Shown piece after piece: positions 46,701 to 59,157 of a stretch of DNA of 64,000 nt; positions within the stretch are counted from its first letter, which is position 1; each line of letters begins with the position of its first letter. The stretch covers positions 4,854,917-4,918,916 of the forward strand of contig NC_081142.1 of assembly GCF_958295425.1 (NCBI RefSeq). Direction: 5' to 3'. The position numbers and the translations under genes were made by a program. This DNA is from Solea solea. Its lineage: Eukaryota > Chordata > Actinopteri > Pleuronectiformes > Soleidae. The notes under the pieces are model-generated. The model was not told where the DNA came from. It made no database searches and saw only the letters and a program-made list of their open reading frames with translations.

Positions 46701-49700
46701 TTCTGTGGCTCGTGTTTTATGAAATCACCTTTTTGCAAATAGGATGTACGCTGTCAGAGCACACCAGTGTCTGTGTCTGTCGTGAAAATGGCACATTTCT
46801 CATTTTTGGCATATGTTGTCAGTGTTGTACCCCTCCAATTTGTGTTCATAGCCCCCTCCTTCTCCTAAAATCCAATTTACTGGCTGTCAGCTCAACTCTA
46901 TAATCCTATCGGCTGCTGTAGTGGAGAAGTAGCTCTTTGAATTTACCATTTACTGTATGCTCTGGTTATAGCTATATATACCACCTCTCCCCAAGTCTGT
47001 ATTCTATACTATGCCACCTCCTCTTCTCTTGGCTCGTGTATATGAAGAGTAGGCGAACATGTAGTGTGTCTTTGGAGATAAAGTCCTTTTTCTGTCACTG
47101 CAGGTTTTTCGTCTTGAGGGAATATGTGTAGTTTATCTTGCCATACAGAAACATTCATTGTATCACTTCAGCATATTCCTGGTGGCTACAAGGAAACCAA
47201 CACAGCACATCATGTTCATGTAGCCAGTGCCAATGACTGTAATGTAATCATATCCACTGCACAAGCTGGACACCCAGATTAAAGATAACTAATTATTCAA
47301 TTTATTCCATATTATAACGTAGCTAGTAGTCCGAACCAGTATTTAGATGAATTAAATAAGTATTTTGCTAGATATGAAAACAACCCTTGCTGATAATTCA
47401 TTGTTGGCTCTTGTGAACTTAGCTCATTACTTTATTGAGTTGATATCCAAGGTTGCCTTTCCTCTGAGTTGCTTTATTTTGCTGAATTCATTGAATGCCG
47501 GTACATGGCATCCGTAGTGTGTGACTCATATTGCTAATTCTAGAAGAATTTGACCTGCTGTATAAGCTAATTGTGAAGAAACGACACAAGTGCAATTTCT
47601 CCTCTGGATTAAATGGTAATTGATTGCTTGTAATACTGAAGTATCCCCCTTATCCTTGTTACTTTCACTCGAAACTCAATTTCCGATGTCATCCTCCTGC
47701 TCTTTGTCATATAGTACATAAGAGAGACAGGACGGCAAAAAGTGATAGAAAAAACAGTAGAGTTCATGATGTGTGTGAGCACGCTTGTGTGCCTCCGTAT
47801 GAGTGGACACGGGTCTCTGCCACAGTAAATATGAGTCATGGCCAACCTGAGCATGGTACAATGGTCTTTCCGCAGACCATCACTGCCTCCAACACCCCTT
47901 AAACATTTACATTTCTCCACGTTTCCTGGGAAAGGGCTGCATTTCATGAATGATAATGAAGGTGGGAGTTTTACTAGAGAGAGAGAGAGCATTAGAGATG
48001 GCCTCACAATTACTCAGGGATGGTCAATTTGCACATTGCACACTGGGTACCATTGCTGTGATATGAAAATGAGGGAAATGGATAAGCCCCAAAGACCTCG
48101 CGAACATCAACAATTAATCCTGGCATTTAGAAGCTCTGAAAAATATAACTTTTACATCCAAATAAGTACGGGGGGGGGAAATTGTGTTTCTCTATCTCTG
48201 TAAATAAACGCTATAAATACTGCATACGTGTATTTATGCAGTTTGTTGCAACAGAGGCCAAGATTTTTATCTCAGTGCTAGTGGACTGTGCATATGTGTG
48301 TTCTGCCTCAGCAGTGAAGAAGAGAGTTTCTGAGCACATAAGTTGCCCATGGAATAATCTGAGTCAACTGTGGAACTTTGGCCCAGAGGGAGGGACAGGC
48401 GGAGGAGGAGGGGGGATAGCAGGAGGCTACAGAATCAGTGCGACATAGGGAAGAGGGGGCGCATAGGCTGTCTGAACTCATCAAAGAGCCGGGGGTCTGC
48501 TGTGTGCATAGTGCCATGCCCTGAGGGGGAGGGGGTATAGTAGGCGGGGGTTGGAGGGCAAAGGAAAGCTGATGAAGGGGTTGGAGGGTACTAGCTAACT
48601 ACTGTAAAGACATGTGCCTACGTGTGGAGGAAATATAATGGTGTTGCAGCACTGCTTTACAGGACAGGAATATAGAGTGGCTGTGATGGCTGTGATGACA
48701 GTTTACCAAACTAAGTTTAACTTATGACAATATGTACCAATCAGAGGTCACAGCACACGGAAAAACAAACTCCGGAATTGCTGGGAGGGTTACGAACTAC
48801 AGATTTCAGAAGCAGGCACCCTGCACTACACTATGTGATGATCATTTGATCCAAACAGGGCAAATGACCCGTGTGTGAATCCTGTTGGTCCAACACTGAT
48901 CAGTGATCAGTGATCAGTTCATTAAGCGTCAAAATGAAGCAAATATCAACTTTTAAGATTGTACGGTTATACAAAATACAAAAAGAAAAAGCTGTGTGTC
49001 TAGCAGAGATCGAGCAATATCAGCGCTCTTTTGAATGTGTTTCTAAATATTGATTAATTAAAGTCAATATCCACTGTGGTTTGATTCCAACTGTGATACA
49101 TATCTGGCACTATAGATGAAAAAAATGCCATTAAGTTTAATGGTGACTGTTATATAAATGATGAGAGCAGCTTGGATAGCAAATAATCAGCATTACGCTA
49201 ATCAGCGTCTTACACCAATAATCATTGAATTTGTATATGTCACATGCATAGTGTATCTGATCAATTATTATTATTATATTATTAAATATGTATCCAATTG
49301 ACTATGATCATTCTGCTGTTTGAGCTACATAAAGCCTTTTCCAACTCACCGCATGTGCGTAAGAGCTGTAGGTGCTGAAAGGAAGGGCGATAGCTGGGTT
49401 GAAGATGCCAAACTGCCCGACCATTTGCTGCATACGTCTGATGGTGCGCTCCTTGTCTGTGTCGGCAAACTTGACCACCAAGCTGGAGGAAGCGCCCTGA
49501 GGGAGTAGAGAGAATGGAAAATCAGAGGAAAGACAGCACGGAAAGTTCCCCCTGCTCTACTGAAAGCACCTTTAACACTAACAGTTAATGAACAGTCCAC
49601 ATTACTCAAAACATATTGGAATCACTCACAAAAGGTGTTGAAGAGGAAATGCCTCCTTTATTATCCAGCAAATGGCCAGCGGGAATTTCTACTTGTTGGT

Positions 49701-52700
49701 AACAGCTTCATGGGTCATTCTCTCATCAGTGTAATATAAAGTCTCTTGGGGCAAAGCATCTTTGCTGTGCTTGACTTAAATACTTTAAACTCCCCTGTCC
49801 AGGTTTCCGCCTTTCACAACAGAACAAATATGTAACCTTGGTGATGTCCTCCTACAGTTTGGGTTAAATGATGTGCAATGTCCAGTGATTTGAGATAAGA
49901 GCTATGAGTGTCTGTGGTTGCCACTGACCCTGAGTAAGAATGGCTTTTAAAGAAAATGTTGCTAGTTTTTTGGGAGGGACAATTTTCCCCATTTTGTCCA
50001 TCTTCAGATTCAGCCTCCCTCTTCTTCAATCTGTGGCAATCCCTTTATCAACACTATTACCTCTTTACTGCAGCCCAATATTGAAACCAGCAGGTGTGTC
50101 TGCCACTCTCCCTTCATTAAGAATCTTCAAATGATTTAGCGCTACAGTTGACCTTTTGTGTGCTCAGCCGCTCCTCCCCTCTGTGCCCCCAAACTGGCCA
50201 ATCGATCCACATAAAAGGCCGAAATATTACTCTGATCTGACAGTGTAGAAAGGTTGTGTGTCAGTCACGATAAGAGGCCCCTTGAAATTGATGCAAAATT
50301 GTCAATATCAGTGGTGACTGTGGAGAAATGCTGGGAACCAAAGTTGGGGGTAGGCGGTGTGTCTTGGTTTGTCAGAGCCGGTGGGAAACCTGGCAGGAAT
50401 TGGACTGAACTGTGAACAAGCCTGCGTAAAAGACAAATCTAATTATATAGAATATAAGTATATATTTACATATGAGGGACTTGGGGATGTCTGCTAATAA
50501 ATACATCTACAGCGAGTCTAGAGATGTTAAAAGACCAGCACTAGACCATTCAGTTTAAGCATAAAGATTTTATCCTCTTTCCTTCCCCCCTCTCTACACT
50601 CAATATTCCCTCTGGCTCTTTCCTCCCAGCTTGCTTGCTGGGTTGAAGGGTTGTAAGAGCATGGCCAGTTGGTTAGGTCAGCTGCCTGACTAAATGGCTG
50701 ATTGTCTAGTTAGAAGAATGATTGACTGGTGAGCAAGCTATTTGACTAGGTGTTTGGCTAACTGGCTGAAGGAATCGTCAGACCATCAAGAAGCCGGACA
50801 CCTGTATTCTGGCCAGCTGAGTGACTGTTTCATCTTACTGTACAAGAATACAATAGAAACAAGAGATAGTACAACTATCTATGCTATACCCCACTCCCAC
50901 TGGTACCAAAAAAAAAAAACCTGCTTAATCCTGGGTTTGAAGCGGTATATGACCAGTGGTAATGTGTTTAATCGAACTTCACTACTGAGTCAAGTGGAGC
51001 GAGAGTTTTTATCGGCTTGGGTCCAATCAGCATTAGCAGAAAGTGGCTGGAACTTTCATCTTCCAGTCGTTAGCAATGACACAACTTTTTGCAACTTGGA
51101 GAAGCACTCAATATTTGTATTTCACCTTACAGTTCAGTTTATTAGCAACCTAAAATCATTCACTTGCTGTGGAGTTTGGGGGACCCAAGTTATAGATGAC
51201 AAATACTACTGGACGCTGAGCTCCACTGTTGTTGTTTTTCCCTGTGCTTTTGTGACACCACATTTCATGCATGGATAAAGCAGGGGTGGAAAAAACCCAC
51301 CACAGGGCCACAGGTAATAGAAATGGTGTTAATCACCTTTTGTAGCAGGTTCACACAGGTCGCATCGTCTCGTTTATTTGGAGTGTACGAAGACACTTCA
51401 AGGTTAAACTTGGCACAGTCACATGTTTAGGGTTTGTCTGTTGTGACTGTACAGCATTTTACGATCTGCATCATTAACTTTATTATGAGGTTAATCTTTG
51501 GGAGAGTCCAGGACAGGCCAGCGCAGCACCAGAATACAGAGACACTGCATATTTTAACTCCCTCTCAATGTTCCTGATCTGCTTCTCTAATTTTTATTTT
51601 TACAGGTCCAATATTTATAATCTGAGCACTCAAAGCTGGAACTTTACAATACAACTATTTTCAATTTAGACCTAGACTGGAGTGTGTCTCCTTGACTCAT
51701 TCAGTCATGGCATGTGGTGAATTGACCCGTCTGTTCGTATAAGAGCCTTGTGTTATTCTCTTTCATATTCCTGAATGTACATCACACACTCTGCAAAGAT
51801 TTCCTCCATACAGGGAGTTTGCCCTCCTGCTGTTTTCCCTCAGTACACCTGAATCATATGGCTTGTCGGCTAAGCATCCATTGCCACATGTGTTTATCTC
51901 CTAGCTTTTAGGCTTGTCAGGATATCAGTGAGGATGATCTACAATGCTATACAGAGAAGAGGATGAAGTGTAAGAGTCTCATTAAAATTTTAAGCTGCCA
52001 AGGGTGAGCTGAATCCCCCTGCCAGGAGGCCCCCAGCTACCTAGAGAGCCACTGAAGGTAGGGGAGTTAAACAGGGAGGATAAAATGGCACTACAGAGAT
52101 TCAGAGCCACGTGAGGAAAGGCTGCTTCTTTACAGTTACTTCTCATTGCCAGGGAGGGTTGGTGCGTATCCATGTAGCACTCTACATTTCAAATAAATAA
52201 ATGAGACAATGATGCAAGCCCTGCTACAAATATAAAAAGACATTTTTATCCTTACAGAGCATGCCAAAGTCAAACTCAGACTCCGCTACTTGGGAATCTG
52301 GGTAAGTTCAGCTTGGAAGTTCAGATTCACAAGGACAGGAGGTGTATTTGCAGTTGGAACAACAGATTTTTGCTTATGTCAACACCACAGCTGGGCTTAA
52401 CTGTACCTGCCTGTACTGTGACAAAATATGGCTTTCAGGGGAAATACTGAATTGACAGTGTTCTCTGTACATTGCACTGGCTCTGTTCACTTCAATTTAT
52501 ATTTAGTTTTTGTTGTTATTAAACTGTGGTGGTATAAACTTCCTAAAAAAAAAAACTCCCAGAAACAAATATCTGGGACAAAATTTTACTTACAAAGAAA
52601 AATATTTAAAACGACAGAGCCTTACTAGCAGGATTTTTTAAATGCTGACAAATAACTACCAGAATGTACTGCCTTATGCTACACTTTTCTCCACAACATA

Positions 52701-55700
52701 TGGAATTATCTTCAAATTTTTATATGATTACAGTCCAAAATCTTGACCAGAGTGTCTCTCTCAACAACATAAATGTGTAGCATGCTGCGTATAATTTCCT
52801 TTGGGGCTTTGGATGAGTTTCATGTTTGTTACACAGTACATGCCAAATTATCATTAAAAATGTATTATGCCTTTATTGTGCCCCAACTAACACATGGTGA
52901 AGACAGTGTTATATCAATGCTGTACAACTATAGGAATTACAGTATTCGACGTATATAAATGTATAGCCAATATTTCATGCACTTGCTTTGCTTATTATTG
53001 TATTCTAATAAGCCATTGCCACCCATTGCTCCACCCCAAATACCCACTGAAATCATATAAATGTACATCCTCTGTGAGCCTACAATAATGTATGACTATA
53101 ATAAATTAGGTTATTAGAATGTAAATTTCTTAGGTGGAAAACAGAAGGAGAAATGACAGATCTTTAATAAATACGACGTTAAAAACATAAATGCACAGCA
53201 CTGTTTAATGAGTAGAAACACACCAATGGATGGTCTTTGCGAAACATGGACATTAAACCTCTACATCTCACTGAATACAAAATGAGATCATAACTGAAAC
53301 ACGATTTTACACAATCCACACATTGTTGGACTTTCCGTTCTTTCATTTTATTATTATTTAAGGCAGTAGCATGCGGATCTGTACATTAAAACAATGCGTC
53401 TTGTTGAGTGTTAAATCTTGGCACTCACAGCATGTTCATGCTCACTCTTTGAAGTAATGGAGAAGATGCAGCAGCTGGGGAATTACATTTGGATGCTTTT
53501 TTTGCCCTTTACTACTCCACGCTCTCAATCATCGTGCTCTCTCTTGTGCAAACTTTACCTCATTTGCTTTCCTTTGTTCTGCTCTTATCCTTCCATCATC
53601 CAGCCCCAGTGTTTCTATCTCAGTCCGTGTGTCAGCTGAAACAGCCTCAAACTCAGGCTGAACTGATGCGTGTATGGAGTGGAAAAAATAATCACCACGG
53701 AGCTGTGGACTTGACCTGCATCCCCCTCGTCTCTGCATAATTCTGTCCCGGGACTTACTGCCTACACAGTCTTGCTGAATCCCAGCAATTTGCTGTACAG
53801 CTCTAGCGTTTAAATGTTTAATTGAGCCACTCATACCCTGAACTGTGTGTGTGTGTGTGTGTGTGTGTGAGAGCCATAGTTAAAGGAGGCTGAGGAATGG
53901 TATTGGTCTGCATGGAAGATTGAGGTCTGGATGCTGAGAAAATGATGGGCTAGTGTAGCAGGAGATCCAGCCAAGGCTTTATGTGTGACCTGCTGATGCA
54001 CTTGCACTCTTGCATCATCATTCATGCACTGACATTTGTAAATGATATATACACCAAATATCAAATAATCATTTATTTTATATTCATCACAAACATACAG
54101 AGACGAATGCATTAAAGTATACGCTTTCCTGTTCACGGTGCGCATACATTAAGTGTATCTTAGTATGCGCTGACCGTCACTAATGTACACACGCTCCACA
54201 TATGGGCACACTTTTCATGCAGATTTCCTCACTCCTTCCCAAGTCACACATACAATACATACAAAATGCCCACTGCCCTCTACATGAATAACACAAATGT
54301 ATGCAGCTCAAGTCCTGTGAGCTGGAAAATAAGATCAGTCAGGAAGCCTTTGACCCTCGCCTGTGGCTGTACGAGCATGTGACAGTCAAACAGAGAGAGG
54401 AGATATGCGGTGTGAGTGTGTGTCTGCACGCGCGCACATGTGCGTGTGTGTGTGTGTCTTCTCGGGCATGCAAATGTGCTACCCACAAAATGCTTCGGTT
54501 TGTAGATGTTTATGGATTCACACACATGCGCATATGTGCATGCACGTGTGTGTGTGCGCGCATGTATATATATATATATTCATAACCTCTGACAAGTCAT
54601 CGTTCATGTTTTGGAGGATTGGCAGCAGATCTATCATATCTGCAGTAGTTAGTCGCAGAGTTAATATTTACCGCACTTCAATGCTTCAGCTAGCAATGCT
54701 ACTGGCAGGGCTCATGGTATAATCTCACCACAGCCATTGGTCGGACAGTAAATATGCACAAACAATGAATTGCTTCTATAGACCTCGATGTGTGCTGACT
54801 TCAACGATTCCCTTTGCTTTTAGGCACAAATATTCACTGAGCAACACGTCTTAAGCAGAAAATGAAAATAATCTTTTTCCCACAGTTTCCGTCCCTGAAA
54901 TATTTACAGATCAAATGGATGCCAGTGGAATCACCGCTGTTTACAGTCGAGTATGTTTTTTATCATTTTCAAAAGTAAATGTAAAACATAGCAGCAGCTC
55001 TGCAACAATGCAATCACTTCTGTCACCTTCACACACTGCATACACATTTAAATATGACTCCCAATACTGTACATGCAACTTTGGTGTTTGGTGTTAAACA
55101 GACACAGAGGATGTCTGCGCCAAGGTTTTTCCAGGATCTCTGCTTCACTGATTGACTCAGTGCTCTGGGAAACATTGTCCTGCTGAGGCCTAATGTTCAA
55201 CTGTTGGTCCGCTAATGTCGGCAAAGCAGGCACAGTGTGCCCTCTCCTCCAGGAGCCACAGGATATGAGATGCTGATCAAATTTCTATAATCAGTTTACC
55301 AGAGCAGGAGGCATAAATCCTGTCAATTCACTCATTCTCCCTCTGCCCTCCCCCATCTTCATCTTTCACTCCCTCCCCAACTCTCCCTCCTCCCTTCCCT
55401 TTGGCCCCCTGCTTAGATGAATAATTCAGCAACCAATGTGGTGAAAGGTGAAGTAAACAAGTCCATTGCCTAATATCCTGCCAAAAAGAGACCTGCACTA
55501 GAAGAGAGCTAGTAGAGATGGGATGGAGCATTCGAGAAGGAGGCTATCTAGTCCAGGTTCTTTCCCTCTGACCTGCAGTCATTTGCACTTAGATTGACTC
55601 GGACAATGTGCCAAAATGTCACAGCTGGTTTCCAGTGCTCCGCTCTGCATCCCTCTCTTGAGCGACACTTTGGCAACCATTAATAATAAAAATCCTACAG

Positions 55701-56652
55701 TGAAACAGAACACCTGTGAGAAGGGCAAGAGATCAGGGTCCCTGCTTCTCTGAGACGAGGTTTTCCAAAAACAAAAACGAGGATAAAAGCAGAGTATACT
55801 TCAGGCCAATGAATAATATGGGAAGTGACTTTCATTCCGCCCGTCGGATGTCACAGAGAACACGTCTTCTCAGGTTTGCAGAGTAAGGAGCTTTCTTTTT
55901 GACACCTTTCAGTATATGGGGTCTGTGTTAGAACACGAGATACATTACATCATCTGTGCTCATAGTAAATCCAATACAGAGAGAATTCAGAGGACACACT
56001 GTGCTTACATAACACGCAAACGTAATCTCACACTGACGTTATATTCATGGATTATGCAAGCAGGTGCTCTCTTGTGCTTTAAACTTTGTCTTTGGTGCTG
56101 CATAGGTGCTGTACGTAGGGATTTTATAGACATTGTGTATACAAAGGATGTTGCCAGGGATGTTTTAAGTGACTTGAAAAAGGACAAGGGGGGGCCTACA
56201 CCCAACCAAACAGAAACAAGCTTGTGGCCTTTGTACAAGTTTGTGGCTTTACAGAAAGTGTGCACACTAAATAATCACTGGGTGCTGGGCAGAACTGAGA
56301 AACTACAAGAAGTATCTGCAGCACAGTTGCTGAGAGCAATAAGTGGTGTGTGAACACTTTTTCCAATTTTTAGTTTGGGCTTTTTTGTAGTGTCTCTTAC
56401 TTAGCCAATCAAATAAAGTAAGGGCTTTCTCACAACACTGTGATTGCCGTGAACTAACAAAATCATCTGTTCTCAAGGGCCTGCAATAGCTGCCTTCCGT
56501 TGTGACATGGTGTGTGTATGTTTGCATTTCTTTTGTGGTACTTACTGGCATGGTCTGGCTGCCGTGGAGGGCACTGATTGCAGACTGAGCCTCAGTGTGT
56601 GTGGAGAACTTGACGAAGGCGCAACCTGGAAGAGAAGACAAATGCACGTGCA

Positions 56653-56683
<31 letters not shown>

Positions 56684-59115
56684 CGTATACAGTAAATGCA
56701 TTCAACTTGAGTGAAGTTAAAAGCCTGCCATATATTAATAAAGGATGTTGAATTATATTTGACACCACAGAAATCACTGTGCAGTAAGAGGCTCTCATTG
56801 CACAGCAGGCTGCCCCACTCAGGGCATTAGGCAGGCAGACAAGCAGGCAGAAGCTTCAGGCTAAACATTGCACTGATGAAGCAGAAAAGCATGCTATTTA
56901 GCACCACATGCCTGTCTGTGCATATTAAATACTAGCCAAACTGGCTATACTCCATGTTTTCTGGTAGAAAACCATCCATTTGAGAATGCAGTAAAGTTTA
57001 TTGTCTCCACAAGAGCATGCTCTGCTCATTGTTTGTGAATATGACGTATAAAGCAAACAAAAAACACTCTTATCAGTGATGTCCTGCAGGGTTACTGTCA
57101 GTGGTAGATAAAGTGAAAGGTTGAAGATGGCTGTTATGGGTTTACAAAGTGCATAGTGCTGTCACACATTACATATTGAATTATTTACTGAAGTAAAGCT
57201 CCTGCTGAAGTACTGGGAATAGATGTTATGGACATTATGAAATATATTATATTTTGATTCAAAGCTGTACCCTTTGGTAAACTGAAAATATATGAATTAT
57301 GTGCACGCTCATACTTAAGCTTCACCCTGCCTGAACTGATGTAATACTAATATCTTTAATAGTTTGATAAAGATACTGGTAAACACATTTTCAAGAATAC
57401 AATGACGCTTTGTCCTACATCTATATACCTCACTAAGGTCCAATCATGAATCATAATTATCACAATCATTTTATTGATTATATAACCAGTGACAACACTG
57501 ATGTCAGAATTATATTATATATATATATCTTAAGGCAGATGTTTTCCTGGAAGGACATGATGAAAGATCAATCTTGCAAATATGATGTTTTCTGCAGTTG
57601 TTGATAAAGTCATCTTTGTCTATGTGTCCTTTTTAAGAGGGCGGACACGTGCAGATGCAAGACACTTGTTGTTATGATTGTGAACAGTCAAATCTGATCT
57701 GTAATTAATAATCTGAATGGAGTCAGATTTGAACCATGTGACTGGTAATATGAACGTAGCCATAAAGAGTGAATGTGGGTCTGTTGCAATGAGGCACCAG
57801 TAATATCCACTATCTCCTCTTATAATTATACCCTATTTCACCAAATTTTATTTCAAGTTTCTTTTTTTACTCTTATTTAATCCTTCACACATTATTCTTC
57901 TTATCTTGAATTGTGCTTTACCCAGCCGCCCTGCCATTATTCACTTCTTAATGGGCTTTACCCCTGTGGACACTAGCAAGTCAAGATGGCCATTCAGCTG
58001 TCAAACCATGGCCTCCTATTGAGCTATGGATAGAAAACAGCTTGAGTTTTGCATGATCCATACAAGGACTTTGCTACTGTGTACGAACTATATGCTGCTA
58101 TAATTGGATATGTAACTCCTGATAGAATAATTGGTACATAGTGTATTGCCTGAACCAACCCTTCACAATGAGTAAATGAGTAAATGGCACAACATATTCT
58201 GCTATCGATTTTACTGTAGTAATATAGCTGTATTTTAAGTAGAAACAGACGACCTTTGACCTCCTCCTTTCCCAGCATGTGGGTTTACAGGTACTTTCTT
58301 GACAATATGAGAGAGGAAAAAGCATGTTCACTACATGGAATTGTCCTAGTTTAATTTCTTAATAAAATATGTTTATCATATCAAGAAAAAGGTAACTAGA
58401 GTAAGGGTTGGTGTCAGGGTTAACTCTAATCTCAGTGTTTTTATAAAGGCAGAGTAAAACACATTCATAGTAAGTAAACGATTAGGTAGCCATGTTCTGT
58501 TACTTATTGATCTGGCAGGAAAAGCAATGACTGTTTTGAGCCTAATCAAGTTTGACCTTTTCACTTGTTTTACCTCCGTTTCACACTCATATCACTCTCC
58601 ATCTTTACCTCCTGTGGCAACAGAGCGCTTTCTTTAGGCAGCTAGTGTTTTCATGGTTACTGTGGTTGTTCTACCATCTGCCATTACTGTGCGAAAACTA
58701 CTGATTGCTACTGGGAACAAAACAAAACTGCGATGTCAGATGCACTTTATTTGTGTTGTTAGTTTTTCAATGACATTTCACACCCATTGGAATAACTGAA
58801 TAGTCAAAAATGTTCATTTGGGTCAGTGTGAACTTCAGTCCCAGACGCCTGATGCAAACTAAGGAACCGGTCTCTGGTCTGCCTAAAATCAGTGGTCTTG
58901 GACCGCTTGCAAGTGAGGTACGGTGCAATTCATCACGAGTGTAAAGTCAATTTGCACTTTTCACTGTAAGTGGAGCATTTACAGCTACAGTCTCAGTGTT
59001 CTCATCCACAGTGTGGAGAGGGGAGAACCTGGATGAGAGCCGCTGATAGATGGAACTGAGAACGGTGCATCTATCCTGTGGGTCTGAGAGGTCACAACTC
59101 TTCTTCCTCCACAGG

Positions 59116-59157
<42 letters not shown>

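Noticed and set aside
48895..48918. Three tandem TGATCAGT units
   Set aside because: Too short to call an array, and no associated feature; likely a small slippage event.
50742..51278. Plus-strand 178-codon open frame inside a celf5 intron
   Set aside because: No domain, signal or family resemblance; it overlaps low-complexity sequence, lacks splice or promoter support and is likely chance.
55916..56353. Plus-strand 145-codon open frame
   Set aside because: Antisense to a celf5 intron next to the 80-nt exon, no recognisable motif, no upstream signals.
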